DNA from: Elusimicrobiaceae bacterium
Lineage (GTDB): Bacteria > Elusimicrobiota > Elusimicrobia > Elusimicrobiales > Elusimicrobiaceae
Assembly (NCBI GenBank): GCA_016283355.1
Contig: JAEEMS010000008.1
Span: 1-64,000, forward strand
Length of the DNA: 64,000 bases
Reading direction: 5' to 3'
Below the pieces are notes generated by a model. It was given only the letters and a program-made list of their open reading frames with translations, ran no database searches and was not told the DNA's origin. Of the stretch, positions 9,435 to 18,488 are shown in pieces; positions within the stretch are counted from its first letter, which is position 1; every line of letters begins with the position of its first letter. Position numbers and translations under genes: made by a program.

Positions 9435-10253
9435 ATGGAAATCTTGAAAAAAGCAGACATCGGCGTTTTTGGCGGTTCCGGTTTTTATAGTTTTTTAACG
9501 GATATTGAAGAAGTGAGTGTGAAAACACCGTTCGGAGATCCGAGTGATAGTGTTTTTATCGGAACAATTGGAGAACACAAAGTAGCTTTTATGCCTCGTC
9601 ATGGTCGGGATCATTCTATTCCGCCGCATCAAATTAACTACCGCGCAAATGTGTGGGCAATGAAACATTTAGGATGTACCCGTGTTATTTCTCCATGTGC
9701 GGCCGGAAGTTTGCAGAAAGAAATCACGCCGGGGAGTTTTGTGATTTGTGACCAATTTGTGGATTGGACGGAAGGGCGCAAAAATACATTTTTTGAGAAA
9801 TCATTTCAGTCGGAAAAATTAAAAGTACAACATCCCTCCCCCGCGGAAACCTATTGCCCGGAATTACGTGCGTTGGCGATACAAACGGCCAAAGAATTGG
9901 GAATTACGGTTCATGAAAAAGGGACGGTAGTAGTAATTAACGGCCCGCGTTATTCTACGAAGGCAGAATCAGCTTTCTTTACGCGCCAAGGGTGGCATGT
10001 GATCGGAATGACTTCTTTCCCGGAGAATTATTTAGTAAAAGAATTAAACATGTGTCCTTTGAATATTTCCTTGATTACCGATTACGATGCCGGTTTAGTG
10101 GGAGATGTAGCACCTGTTTCTCATGAAGCGGTACTGAAGGTGTTTAACGCCAATATTGACCGTTTGAAAACACTTCTTTTCAAAATGGTAGAAAGGATTC
10201 CGATGGAAACGCAATCATGTCCATGCGGAAAATCCACAGAGCTTACTTTATAA
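9435..10253 (+). CDS. mtnP: S-methyl-5'-thioadenosine phosphorylase
   Basis: A 272-residue PNP/MTAP-family enzyme that cleaves methylthioadenosine with phosphate to adenine and methylthioribose-1-phosphate in methionine salvage. Signatures are the phosphate-binding GGSGFYSF at the N-terminus, PRHGRDHSIPPHQINYRAN, the SPCAAGSL stretch, and a C-terminal YDAGL with an acidic base-binding residue. A small Cys pair (CPCG) sits near the C-terminus. TACAAT followed by AAGGAGG gives a normal leader. metK about 9 kb away makes the SAM from which MTA arises. A related purine phosphorylase activity cannot be excluded. Confidence 0.9.
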   Translation: MEILKKADIGVFGGSGFYSFLTDIEEVSVKTPFGDPSDSVFIGTIGEHKVAFMPRHGRDHSIPPHQINYRANVWAMKHLGCTRVISPCAAGSLQKEITPGSFVICDQFVDWTEGRKNTFFEKSFQSEKLKVQHPSPAETYCPELRALAIQTAKELGITVHEKGTVVVINGPRYSTKAESAFFTRQGWHVIGMTSFPENYLVKELNMCPLNISLITDYDAGLVGDVAPVSHEAVLKVFNANIDRLKTLLFKMVERIPMETQSCPCGKSTELTL

Positions 10254-10264
10254 TATATGCGAAT

Positions 10265-10294
10265 AAAAAGGCCCTCTATTCGGAGGGCCTTTTT
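10265..10294. terminator. Bidirectional terminator between mtnP and the PBP4-type gene
   Basis: Perfect stem AAAAAGGCCCTC/GAGGGCCTTTTT with a TATTCG loop. A- and T-runs on either side let it serve both convergent genes. Confidence 0.9.
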
Positions 10295-10308
10295 AAGAAC
10301 AATAGCGG

Positions 10309-11772
10309 CTAATTATTTTGTAATAACTTTTTGATAATGTTTTCATGAATGCGAAAAAGAGATTCGTCTTTTGGACCCAAATTATTTGCCATCAGCGCAA
10401 AAGCGGCTAACCGGCCGTTTTGATCGTACACATATCCGGCCAGTGTTTTTACATTATCAATTGTTCCACCCTTCACACGGACTTCTTTAATTTTGTTTTG
10501 CGGTTTTAAAAAACGCCGTAATACCAGTAAATCACCCCGGTCATCGGGAGTAGCCAGCGAGTTGTAGTAATATTCAAAATTAGGACTTTTGGTCATATAA
10601 GCCAATGTGTTGACCAATGTGCGCGGCGTAATTAGATTGTCACGTGAAAGCCCGCTACCGTCAAAAATAATAGCTTCTTCCGGAGTAGCAATTTTGTTAG
10701 TTTTTAGAAAGTTATTCAGTGTTTGGAGTCCGTTCTCAATACTTCCTTTTTTCCCTTCTTGCACGGCTAGCATACGTAGCAGCATTTCGGCATACAAATT
10801 GAAACTTCGTTTATTTACGATAACTACAATGTCTTTTAATTCGGGAGATTGATAAGTATGTAATAACTGCATGGCGGAGTAATTGGGAGCGGTGTGAGTT
10901 GTTCTGGCTTTTTTAGTAACCAAAATATTTTGTTGTCCCAATTTTTTTGTTAACGCTTGGGCCGCAAAAAGGGCCGGGTCGGGGAGAGATCCCTTGATGG
11001 TGAACCCTTTGGAACTGGTTGGAATTGTTCCAAAAATTTGTAAATTATATTGCTGTGGTCCTCCGTAGATATAAGCGTTGTCTTTTTTTGTTTTGGCATC
11101 GGCTGTCACAAAACTTTCTATCGCAAGGCCGTCAATCTCCGGAGTAGTGAAATCTATTTTGACGGGATGATTTCCTTGTGTTTGCGGCTGAAAATGTACA
11201 ACAAAAGAATTATCATTAAAACACAAAGGACTGGCCGGGGCCGCAAAATAGTTGCCTATATTACCCCAGTTGACTTTGGCGGGAATAGAGGGGCCTTCGA
11301 AAAGAGATTCATCTGCGATAATGGCTCCGTTAATTTTTTTAATGCCGGCTTTGGTAATGGCATTGGCCCATTTTTGTAGGACTGTTTCATAGGTTTCAGC
11401 GCCGGTTACTCGGGCAGAACCCAATGTCGGATCTCCGCCACCGCGGATATAAAGATTTCCATTTAACACACCGTTGGAATCGGGCTTATTTTGGGCATAA
11501 AGTCGGGTTTGAAATCGATGATGGGGTCCCATCGACTCTAAGGCAGCGGCGGAAGTTAATAATTTAAGACTGGAAGCCGGTGTCAGGCGTGTATCACCTT
11601 GCACATTGAACAATTCTTCTGTGGCTCCATCTGTATATTGCGCCAAACCACCCCAAACTGCGGTTTCTAAAACGGGTTGGTTCACTTGTTCCAACACAAA
11701 TTCTTGCAACGGTTGCGCGGATAAAACCGCGGGAATAGAAAGACAACTTAGTAAAAAAATTTTACGTATCAT
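10309..11772 (-). CDS. dacB: D-alanyl-D-alanine carboxypeptidase/endopeptidase (PBP4/DacB family, S13)
   Basis: 487 residues with a signal peptide (1 to about 19, ending in LSA). It acts on periplasmic peptidoglycan, removing terminal D-Ala or cutting 4-3 crosslinks. The serine-lysine SxxK motif is S67-S-L-K70. The SxN motif appears as SGLSRDN near residue 373. The third motif reads KGGT (in VKGGTIDN) where most of the family has KTGT or KSGT. The large inserted domain typical of S13 lies between motif 1 and motif 2. The ATG sits 3 nt after the stop of the upstream membrane-protein gene, so the two are cotranscribed. Confidence 0.92.
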   Translation of the reverse strand: MIRKIFLLSCLSIPAVLSAQPLQEFVLEQVNQPVLETAVWGGLAQYTDGATEELFNVQGDTRLTPASSLKLLTSAAALESMGPHHRFQTRLYAQNKPDSNGVLNGNLYIRGGGDPTLGSARVTGAETYETVLQKWANAITKAGIKKINGAIIADESLFEGPSIPAKVNWGNIGNYFAAPASPLCFNDNSFVVHFQPQTQGNHPVKIDFTTPEIDGLAIESFVTADAKTKKDNAYIYGGPQQYNLQIFGTIPTSSKGFTIKGSLPDPALFAAQALTKKLGQQNILVTKKARTTHTAPNYSAMQLLHTYQSPELKDIVVIVNKRSFNLYAEMLLRMLAVQEGKKGSIENGLQTLNNFLKTNKIATPEEAIIFDGSGLSRDNLITPRTLVNTLAYMTKSPNFEYYYNSLATPDDRGDLLVLRRFLKPQNKIKEVRVKGGTIDNVKTLAGYVYDQNGRLAAFALMANNLGPKDESLFRIHENIIKKLLQNN

Positions 11773-11775
11773 ATG

Positions 11776-13419
11776 TTAGTTAAACCAAGGATACCATTTA
11801 TCTCGGTCCCGCATATTAATTAATGCAGTGACGATGAGGGCATGATGGGGTGGAATTGCTTCCGAATTGTCTACGTTGCAGGAAAGCCGATTAAACAATG
11901 CATGGGTACTGTTGATAGTACCACTGCTTTTTTTCGGTCCGGTAATGAGGTAATCGGTCCGCAAAAAGCCCCATAAGTGCCCCAGTAAACGCCGCAAGAT
12001 ACTTCTGCACAAACTACGCTCCGTAAAGGATGCGGAAATTTTTCCTTTTCTTTCCATAATTTGCCAACAACGGCGTATACTAAAACGTTTTCGCCTAACG
12101 TGTAACACTTCTCGGGATTGGGCAAAATGGATATCGTAGTGCTCATAAAAAAGAGGAAATCCTTTTTGTAATACAACGGCGGCTTTCTTTCCTTTTCGGT
12201 CAAACAATGTCATCTCACGCAGAATGAGTAATCCCCAAACGATGCCTGTTATGATGAACAATCCGCCAATCGGAAGCAAAAGGGAACAAATAGAATAAAT
12301 TGTACCGTAAGTGAGCGGGGAAAAATTTAACAAATTGCCCTGCTGAGCTACACTTGTGAACGCCAGGATACCCACTGTAAGGACAAGAATCAATAATCCA
12401 AAGCAAATGCAAATACTGTTCCAACGGGAGGAAAGAGAAATTAACACATTCCCTTGATTATCCTTGGTACGAAAGATTAAGGAGGGTGTGCCGTAGAGGC
12501 GTCTGGCACGAATAGGATAAAAGGATGATGGTTGTTTTGCGTCCTCAATGGGCCGGGGGGTAATGAAGGGGCGTAGAAGGCAAGCGAATGTCCAAATAAA
12601 TCCAAACAAGACAAGCATTCCAACCAGTATGTCAAACCCACGTCCCAGTGCGCGTAAATACGGAGGCATTTGGGGATGTACAAGCGTGTGAACGTGCGAA
12701 CGATTCCATTTGTTCCTTATTTTTTTCAGTATTGTTTTCCAAGAATGAGTTTGCGGCACGGAAGCAACCGGCTCGGCTTTTGTCACAACGGGTTCTTCCT
12801 GAGCAATGGGTGCTTCTATGGCTTCTACTTTTACATCCGGCAGGGTCGAAATATCATAAGCCAAGGGGGAGTTTTCGTCTACCTCAAGGGACATTTCTTG
12901 TGGTGGGGCACCAATAGTTGTGCCGTCATCTTGTCGTAAAGGCGCAAAGAAAGAAAATAATAAATCGGCTTCAGCGTAGGTAATGTTTTTTGCCAAAATG
13001 GAATAGGCATGATCATTCATTAAAAAATAACCGGCACTAAAATCATTTTTAGGAGTGAAAAAACTGATATAAAATAAGGGTTCTCCGGTAGAAAAGTCAA
13101 TTCGCTTGATTTCTTCACCCGTGTAGGTATTGGAAACAACCGTCATTTTTTTTGCTTTTACTTCCGCCAGATCCCGGTTGATTCTTTCATCCAAGCATTG
13201 TTCGGTAGTGCACGAGATGGTTTTAATATCCATGGCACTGTTTTCTTTCCGTAACGAAAGTACAAAATTTTCTCCGTTGGTGGATACTTTTTTCCAACCG
13301 GCGGGAAGATCCAACGTAAAAACGCCGTCACTGGAGGTGAAAGAAGAGGCGCACAGAAGGCCGCCCGTCATAAAAAACAGAAAACAGACAAGGAAACGGG
13401 AAATATGAAAATTCTTCAT
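11776..13419 (-). CDS. Membrane protein with an exported N-terminal domain, unknown function
   Basis: 547 residues. A signal peptide (1 to about 25) leads into a region of about 150 residues whose start (DGVFTLDLPAGWKKVS) resembles exported PsbP/DUF1795-like domains. A Pro/Glu/Ala linker follows. Then come three clear transmembrane segments at about 265-290, 330-355 and 370-395, and a basic C-terminal cytoplasmic region rich in Arg and Cys. I do not recognise the whole protein. TATAAT lies 8 nt before the ATG with GGAG between them, so a very short leader is likely. It is first of a two-gene unit with dacB. Confidence 0.75.
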   Translation of the reverse strand: MKNFHISRFLVCFLFFMTGGLLCASSFTSSDGVFTLDLPAGWKKVSTNGENFVLSLRKENSAMDIKTISCTTEQCLDERINRDLAEVKAKKMTVVSNTYTGEEIKRIDFSTGEPLFYISFFTPKNDFSAGYFLMNDHAYSILAKNITYAEADLLFSFFAPLRQDDGTTIGAPPQEMSLEVDENSPLAYDISTLPDVKVEAIEAPIAQEEPVVTKAEPVASVPQTHSWKTILKKIRNKWNRSHVHTLVHPQMPPYLRALGRGFDILVGMLVLFGFIWTFACLLRPFITPRPIEDAKQPSSFYPIRARRLYGTPSLIFRTKDNQGNVLISLSSRWNSICICFGLLILVLTVGILAFTSVAQQGNLLNFSPLTYGTIYSICSLLLPIGGLFIITGIVWGLLILREMTLFDRKGKKAAVVLQKGFPLFYEHYDIHFAQSREVLHVRRKRFSIRRCWQIMERKGKISASFTERSLCRSILRRLLGHLWGFLRTDYLITGPKKSSGTINSTHALFNRLSCNVDNSEAIPPHHALIVTALINMRDRDKWYPWFN

Positions 13420-13532
13420 ACTACTCCATTATAGTATATTCTAAGGGAAATGCCGTAAAAATCCTCAAAAAATAGTGAGAATTGTATTGAAGGAAGAGGG
13501 GAGAAATTGGTATCATATAACAAGAGGTATTT

Positions 13533-14594
13533 ATGATTATTACAAAACGTGTACAAACACAACTAAATCGTTTTCTAACACTTATCCAAAAAAACAAATA
13601 CGACGGATTTTTAGTAACGCATTATCTAGATCAGTTTTATCTGCTCGATTTTATGTTCAATGAGGCGGAAGCTGTTTTGTTAGTAAGCAAAGGACGTTGC
13701 GTATGCTTTACGCGGACTTTATACGTACAACCGCTGAGGGCGATGTCGAAAATGATAGACGTGATTGGAGAAGATGGCGATCGTTTGTCTCGTGCGGTAG
13801 CGTACGCGAAAGCAAAAGGGTTGCGAAAAATTGGTTTTGATGTGCAAAGAGAATCGTATCTTTCGGGAAAATTCCTAGTGCAGAACGGATGTAAAGAGGC
13901 CCCCGGGTTTTTGACGCAAATGAGGCGGCAAAAAGATGAGACCGAACTGAAATCTTTACGTGCATCCAATCGGTTAGCTTATCAAACGTATGCATATATC
14001 CGTCCCCGGATTAAAACAGGAATGACGGAAGTGCAGGTAGCGGCAGAAATGGAACAATTTATGCGAAAACGTGGAGCCGTTTCTCCGTCGTTTCCAACCA
14101 TTGTAGCGTTTGGGGAGAATGCAGCCAATCCGCATCATGTATCCGGAATGCGAAAATTGAAGAAAGAAGATTGCGTGCTGATTGATTTCGGTTGTGTTTA
14201 TCAAGGATATTGTTCCGATATGACGCGTAGTTGGTGGTACGGTAAAAAAGCCCCGACAGAATATCAAAAAATTTGGAAAATAGTTGACAGCGCCCGTAAA
14301 GCCGGGATTCAAGCGGTAAAGCCCGGTGTTACCGGTCAACAAGTGGATGATGTTTCCCGTACGATTATTTCACAAGCAGGATACGGAAAATTTTTTACGC
14401 ACGCCACCGGACACGGGGTGGGTATTGAAATCCATGAAGCGCCCTATAACAGTCAGCAATGTCAGGATAAATTGGTGGAAGGAAACGTGGTAACGGTGGA
14501 ACCCGGTATATACTTGCCCGAGAAATATGGGGTTCGTTTGGAAGACACCGTTGCGGTTTCACGCAAGGGCAGTGTTATTTTAACGAGGAAATAA
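13533..14594 (+). CDS. Xaa-Pro aminopeptidase/dipeptidase (M24), copy 1
   Basis: 353 residues. An N-terminal creatinase-like domain (1 to about 125) precedes the pita-bread M24B fold. The five metal ligands are present: Asp in LIDFG, Asp in SDMTR, His in GHGVGIEIHEAP, Glu in TVEPGIY and Glu in GVRLED. It is a cytoplasmic dimetal enzyme cutting the bond before proline. AGAGGT precedes the ATG. The next gene, 3 nt downstream, is a diverged paralogue. PepP and PepQ specificity cannot be separated by eye. Confidence 0.9.
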   Translation: MIITKRVQTQLNRFLTLIQKNKYDGFLVTHYLDQFYLLDFMFNEAEAVLLVSKGRCVCFTRTLYVQPLRAMSKMIDVIGEDGDRLSRAVAYAKAKGLRKIGFDVQRESYLSGKFLVQNGCKEAPGFLTQMRRQKDETELKSLRASNRLAYQTYAYIRPRIKTGMTEVQVAAEMEQFMRKRGAVSPSFPTIVAFGENAANPHHVSGMRKLKKEDCVLIDFGCVYQGYCSDMTRSWWYGKKAPTEYQKIWKIVDSARKAGIQAVKPGVTGQQVDDVSRTIISQAGYGKFFTHATGHGVGIEIHEAPYNSQQCQDKLVEGNVVTVEPGIYLPEKYGVRLEDTVAVSRKGSVILTRK

Positions 14595-14597
14595 AAT

Positions 14598-15662
14598 ATG
14601 ACGAAAAAGAATTTTGCAGCAATGCGTATGAAAAATTTTCAGACGTTATTGAAACAATCCGGTTTGGGCGGATATATAATGACAAGCGCCTTAGAACAAC
14701 GTTATGTATCCGGTGTGGAACTTTCCGACGGGGAAGCTGTGTTTTTAATTACCCCCAAACAAGCTTATTGTTTTACCAAACAGCTCATCGTTAGTAAAAT
14801 TCAACCTGCCTGCCCGTTTATTAAAGTGAAAGCCGTTCCGTTTGGAGGCATGTTAGATGGGGCTTTGCAATTTGTAAAGAAACAGAAATTTAGTAAGGTT
14901 GCTTTTGAGCCGGCAGTTGTTTCATTGGAAACAGGAGAAACATTGCAGAAGGCAGGGTGTGTCCGCAAAAGTAGTTTAATTGGGAAAATGCGTCTGCAAA
15001 AATACGATGACGAAGTGGCCAAATTGAAAAAAGCTTGCAAAATTGCAGCACTGGCATTCGAAGAAGTAAAACCAAAAATCAAGACCGGAATGACAGAGGA
15101 AGATGTGCGGGTGTTGATTGCCGTGGCCATGTTGAAGCGTGGAGCGGATTCTATTCCGTTCAACATTGTATGCTTTGGGGAAAATACGGCAGATGCGCAT
15201 CATACTCCTTCCAAAACCCGTAAACTGAAAAAAGAAGAAGCCATTTTGATGGATTTTGGTTGTTTTTACGAAGGTTACACGTCGGATATGACGCGTAGTT
15301 GGTGGCATGGGAAAAAAGAACCTGCTTTGTATACGAAAATCTGGAATATCGTAAATGAGGCGCGTGCTGCTGGGGTAAAAGTGTTACGGCCGGGGGTACT
15401 TGCAGAACAAATAGACAGTGCGGCTCGTAATGTGATTGAAAAAGCCGGATATGGAAAAGAGTTTTTCCATACAACCGGTCATGGAATCGGACTAGTAGTA
15501 CATGATGCGCCCATTTTGCGCAAAACGTGTACTACCCCGGTGAAAGAGAATTTTGTGGTTACCGTAGAGCCCGGCATTTATTTTGACGGGAAATGGGGTA
15601 TCCGTTTGGAAGACAGTTTTTTAGTAACAAAAACAGGTTCCAAGAAATTAACGCAAAAATAA
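14598..15662 (+). CDS. Xaa-Pro aminopeptidase/dipeptidase (M24), copy 2
   Basis: 354 residues, homologous end to end to the gene just upstream. The metal ligands are intact (LMDFG, SDMTR, GHGIGLVVHDAP, TVEPGIYF, GIRLED). SDMTRSWW is shared exactly between the two. The N-terminal domains differ much more than the catalytic domains. This fits an old tandem duplication with divergence of substrate binding, or a heterodimer. efp follows 33 bp on, so the three genes probably form one transcript. Confidence 0.9.
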   Translation: MTKKNFAAMRMKNFQTLLKQSGLGGYIMTSALEQRYVSGVELSDGEAVFLITPKQAYCFTKQLIVSKIQPACPFIKVKAVPFGGMLDGALQFVKKQKFSKVAFEPAVVSLETGETLQKAGCVRKSSLIGKMRLQKYDDEVAKLKKACKIAALAFEEVKPKIKTGMTEEDVRVLIAVAMLKRGADSIPFNIVCFGENTADAHHTPSKTRKLKKEEAILMDFGCFYEGYTSDMTRSWWHGKKEPALYTKIWNIVNEARAAGVKVLRPGVLAEQIDSAARNVIEKAGYGKEFFHTTGHGIGLVVHDAPILRKTCTTPVKENFVVTVEPGIYFDGKWGIRLEDSFLVTKTGSKKLTQK

Positions 15663-15695
15663 ATAAGGGACTGCGGTCCAAGAACGAGGTATAAA

Positions 15696-16262
15696 ATGCT
15701 TAGCACGACAGAATTCCGGGAAGGTTTAATCTTCCAAGATGAAAATGGACAATTAGTAGAAATTATTGAATTTCAGCACCACCGTAAAAGTCAAGCTCGC
15801 GCTGTAGTGCGTGTGAAATTGCGTAATATTCGTACGGGGGCTATGATTGAAACGGCATATCGTCCGGAAGATAAATTCAATGAAGTGGAAGTAGAGAAAC
15901 GCCCTTTCCAATATCTTTATACTACCGGCGATATGGCTACGTTTATGAATACCGAAACGTACGATCAAGTAGAAGTTCCTACTTCCAAATTAGGAGAATT
16001 ATCCAAGTATTTAAAAGACAACATGGATGCAATCGGTATTTATATTAATAACGAACTTTTTAATGTGGAATTGCCGATTAAAGTACCGTTGAAAATTGCT
16101 TCTACCGTTCCCGGTGTAAAAGGGGATACCGTTGCCAATACTACCAAAGAAGCCACGTTAGAAACGGGAGCCGTAATCAAAGTTCCTCTTTTTATTAACG
16201 AAGGGGATACCGTGCTCGTGGATACGCGTACGGGCAACTATGTGGAACGTGTCAACGCATAA
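15696..16262 (+). CDS. efp: Elongation factor P with an atypical tip loop
   Basis: EF-P binds stalled ribosomes and promotes peptide bond formation at polyproline stretches. The 188-residue protein has the three OB/KOW-like domains, the family C-terminal signature (PGVKGDTV, then GAVIKVPLFINEGD) and DTRTGNYVERV. The domain I tip, PGKG in E. coli, is here HHRKSQARA. Aligning without gaps on the following RVKLRNI puts Gln33 where E. coli has the modified Lys34. A shifted alignment would use Lys31. The modification state is therefore unclear. GAGG precedes the ATG. Location after two proline-specific peptidases may be coincidence. Confidence 0.95.
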   Translation: MLSTTEFREGLIFQDENGQLVEIIEFQHHRKSQARAVVRVKLRNIRTGAMIETAYRPEDKFNEVEVEKRPFQYLYTTGDMATFMNTETYDQVEVPTSKLGELSKYLKDNMDAIGIYINNELFNVELPIKVPLKIASTVPGVKGDTVANTTKEATLETGAVIKVPLFINEGDTVLVDTRTGNYVERVNA

Positions 16263-16719
16263 AATTGTACTTCGTGTTATACTGGGGATAGGATTTCTAC
16301 TCCTTTCCCCGGTGTTGCAAGCATTTAAAGTACAAGTAGCAACGTTCTTTGAAATTGATAAAGTTGATTATAAAAAAGGGCATTTGGTAATGCCGGTAAC
16401 CCGTCGAAAGTATCACAATGTTCGTGTGCTGGAGCGGGAAACTTTTTTGTGGTTGGAAACGTGCCGGGATAAAGAAATTTGTCGGCAAACAGTCACAGCA
16501 TTACCGTTTGTACTGGAGCGGCTGCGGCCGGCCTCCTCGCGTGAAGGAATGTGGATTGCGGATATTTCCTTCGGCGAAAAATGGCTTATCACTTTTTTGC
16601 TTTTTAAAAAGGGAAACAGCTATTTGATGAAGACGCCGGACGCTTTTAAATTTTTAGATGCTTCTTACGGACAACAAGTGGAAAAAATGATTGTGCGAGC
16701 AGTAGAGGACAAACAATGA
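16240..16719 (+). CDS. Small exported protein of unknown function
   Basis: 159 residues if started at 16240, overlapping the efp end by 23 bp. A hydrophobic stretch at about residues 9-28 (ending in LQA) looks like a signal peptide or anchor. The remainder is a compact alpha/beta-type sequence with one Cys pair (TCRDKEIC). I do not recognise it. The exact start is uncertain because no ribosome site is obvious. Its TGA overlaps the next ATG (ATGA), so translation is probably coupled with the DUF192 gene. Confidence 0.65.
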   Translation: MWNVSTHKIVLRVILGIGFLLLSPVLQAFKVQVATFFEIDKVDYKKGHLVMPVTRRKYHNVRVLERETFLWLETCRDKEICRQTVTALPFVLERLRPASSREGMWIADISFGEKWLITFLLFKKGNSYLMKTPDAFKFLDASYGQQVEKMIVRAVEDKQ

Positions 16720-17054
16720 AAAAATGCGTATTAGCGCGTACCGGGCAAGTGTTGGCCAGCGAGATAGAAATGGCAAATACATATTTTACGCGCTTAAAAG
16801 GGTTAATGTTTCGTCGCGGTTTCGCTGAAGGAAAAGCATTGATATTGGATCCTTGTCCTCAAATTCACACGTGTTTTATGCGTTTTGAGTTGGATGCCGT
16901 TTTTTGTGCGCCGGACGGAACGGTATTGCATGTAGTAGAAAAAATGAAACCCTGGCGTTTTAGCAAATTTGTACGGGGCGCCCGTTATACGTTGGAATTT
17001 GCCGGCGGGACATTACAACATGCTGTTCACCCTGGGGATAAAATTTTATTTTAA
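16716..17054 (+). CDS. DUF192 family protein, cytoplasmic form
   Basis: 112 residues covering the whole DUF192 fold: TRLKGLMFRR, then the conserved IHTCFMRFELDAVF segment, VVEKMKPWR and a C-terminal LEFAGGTLQHAVHPGDKI. It has no signal peptide, unlike the second DUF192 protein in this window at 21146-21574. The biochemical role of DUF192 is not established. It overlaps the gene before it by 4 bp. Confidence 0.85.
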   Translation: MKKCVLARTGQVLASEIEMANTYFTRLKGLMFRRGFAEGKALILDPCPQIHTCFMRFELDAVFCAPDGTVLHVVEKMKPWRFSKFVRGARYTLEFAGGTLQHAVHPGDKILF

Positions 17055-17078
17055 TATTTTGATACAAGAGGATTAATT

Positions 17079-17837
17079 ATGAAAAAATGGATGTTGTGGG
17101 TGTTGTTGATAGGGTTGGCAAATGTTGCTTTTGCCAGTCAACAGTGGAACGACTTCAGTGAAAATGTTACGCCACAAAACGTACATGTATTTGCAAAAGA
17201 TTTAGGCGGAATTATTGGCTCCGGCACATATACAACGGGCCGTATATTGGGATGGGGTGGATTTCAAATCGGGCCGCGTAGCAGCGTAGTATTTAAAATG
17301 AGCCAAGGTCAAGGGGTGGATGAAGCTACCCGCAATCACACAGCGTTGGGCGACCGTGATGAAGTGGGAGCGGTGTTTTATCCTTGGTTGCAGGCAGATA
17401 TCGGGTTGCCGTTTCGTATTGATGGTTTTATCCGGGCCAGCAGTTATGAAGGGATGACCATTGCCGGTGGCGGTTTGCGTTGGGGAATTACGCGCCCCAG
17501 TGAAACATTGGGTGCGTTGCAGCCGATGTTAGTAGTTGCCGCACACAGTGCCAGCGCACGTGATTTTTCGGCCACGCATTACAATGCCAGTTTGGTTTTG
17601 TCGATGAAGTTTAAATATTTTGTTCCTTACATTGGCGGAGGGGTAGATTACACCACCTTGCATATCAACGGGGCTGACCATTATATGGAGATGGAAGGTA
17701 CCAATGATTACGCCACCACCGCACGGGGAACATTGGGATTTAATTTTAAATTGCCTTCTTATATGGATTTAAGTTTGGCGGCGCATTATGCGCATTACGG
17801 GTTAGGAGGGGAAGCTTCTTTAACCGTTCGTTTTTAG
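17079..17837 (+). CDS. Probable small outer-membrane beta-barrel protein
   Basis: 252 residues with a signal peptide (1 to about 19, ending in AFA). The mature part is rich in Gly and aromatics in alternating hydrophobic stretches (for example MTIAGGGLRWGIT, FVPYIGGGVDYTTL, DLSLAAHYAHYGLG). It ends in LTVRF, with the terminal Phe typical of barrel proteins recognised by BamA. Length suits an 8-10-strand barrel. Function is unknown. AAGAGGA precedes the ATG. Confidence 0.7.
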   Translation: MKKWMLWVLLIGLANVAFASQQWNDFSENVTPQNVHVFAKDLGGIIGSGTYTTGRILGWGGFQIGPRSSVVFKMSQGQGVDEATRNHTALGDRDEVGAVFYPWLQADIGLPFRIDGFIRASSYEGMTIAGGGLRWGITRPSETLGALQPMLVVAAHSASARDFSATHYNASLVLSMKFKYFVPYIGGGVDYTTLHINGADHYMEMEGTNDYATTARGTLGFNFKLPSYMDLSLAAHYAHYGLGGEASLTVRF

Positions 17838-17854
17838 TGAAAATACAGACACAT

Positions 17855-17881
17855 AAAAAGCCCCGGTGACGGGGCTTTTTT
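17855..17881. terminator. Bidirectional terminator
   Basis: Stem AAAAAGCCCCG/CGGGGCTTTTT with a GTGA loop, between the barrel gene (+) and the DJ-1 gene (-). Confidence 0.9.
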
Positions 17882-17911
17882 GTTTGCGCAATCAAATAGA
17901 TCCGGGATAAC

Positions 17912-18451
17912 TTATTTGTAATAAATATTTTTTTTGATTTTGTCTACTTCCGCCTTTCCAAGCAATTTTTCTACAATGGCAAAAGCAAAATCAATAGTAG
18001 CCGCAGCACTTTGCCCGGTAATGATGTTGCCGTCTACGGTGGCATACTGTCCGGTAAAATGCCCGCCGAAATCTTCGTTCATGGCCGTGAAACATGTATA
18101 ATTTTTTCCTTTCAAATATCCGGCACGGCCCAAAATAGTGGGGCTGGCACAAATAGCGGCCACAATTTTCCCATTATCTAAAAATTGTTTGATCGCATTT
18201 TGTACATTGGGGTTTGCTTCGAGTGCTTGGTACTGCGGTCCTCCGGGAAGAACAAGCGCCTCATAAGAAGTTGGATTAAAAGTGGTGAAATCATTTAACC
18301 GGGAACACGTCAGCCCAAACCGTCCGGTGGCGTCTGTTTGGCGGCAAGAAAAAATATCCACGTTTAGTCCGGCGCGGCGCAAAATAGCAAACGTGCCTAC
18401 GGCCTCCAATTCCTCGAATCCGTTATCCACTACCATACATACTTTTTTCAT
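17912..18451 (-). CDS. DJ-1/PfpI family protein
   Basis: A 179-residue single-domain class I glutamine amidotransferase-like fold. The nucleophile-elbow cysteine is Cys101 in AAICASP, and the conserved acid is in GFEELE (residues 14-16), the usual Cys/Glu pair of the DJ-1/YajL/ThiJ group. Proteins of this group act as protein or nucleotide deglycases or redox chaperones. Which one applies here cannot be told. AGGAG precedes the start. The metK terminator lies just upstream, so it is transcribed separately or by readthrough. Confidence 0.9.
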   Translation of the reverse strand: MKKVCMVVDNGFEELEAVGTFAILRRAGLNVDIFSCRQTDATGRFGLTCSRLNDFTTFNPTSYEALVLPGGPQYQALEANPNVQNAIKQFLDNGKIVAAICASPTILGRAGYLKGKNYTCFTAMNEDFGGHFTGQYATVDGNIITGQSAAATIDFAFAIVEKLLGKAEVDKIKKNIYYK

Positions 18452-18461
18452 AGTTTCTCCT

Positions 18462-18483
18462 AAAAAACCCCGCGTGCGCGGGG
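18462..18483 (-). terminator. Terminator of metK
   Basis: Read on the minus strand: CCCCGCG/CGCGGGG stem, TG/CA loop, then a run of T. It starts 6 bp past the metK stop and lies in the leader of the DJ-1 gene. Confidence 0.8.
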
Positions 18484-18488
18484 TCCAA

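Noticed and set aside
14598..15662. The second Xaa-Pro peptidase as a degenerate pseudo-enzyme
   Set aside because: All five metal ligands are present, so it is probably active.
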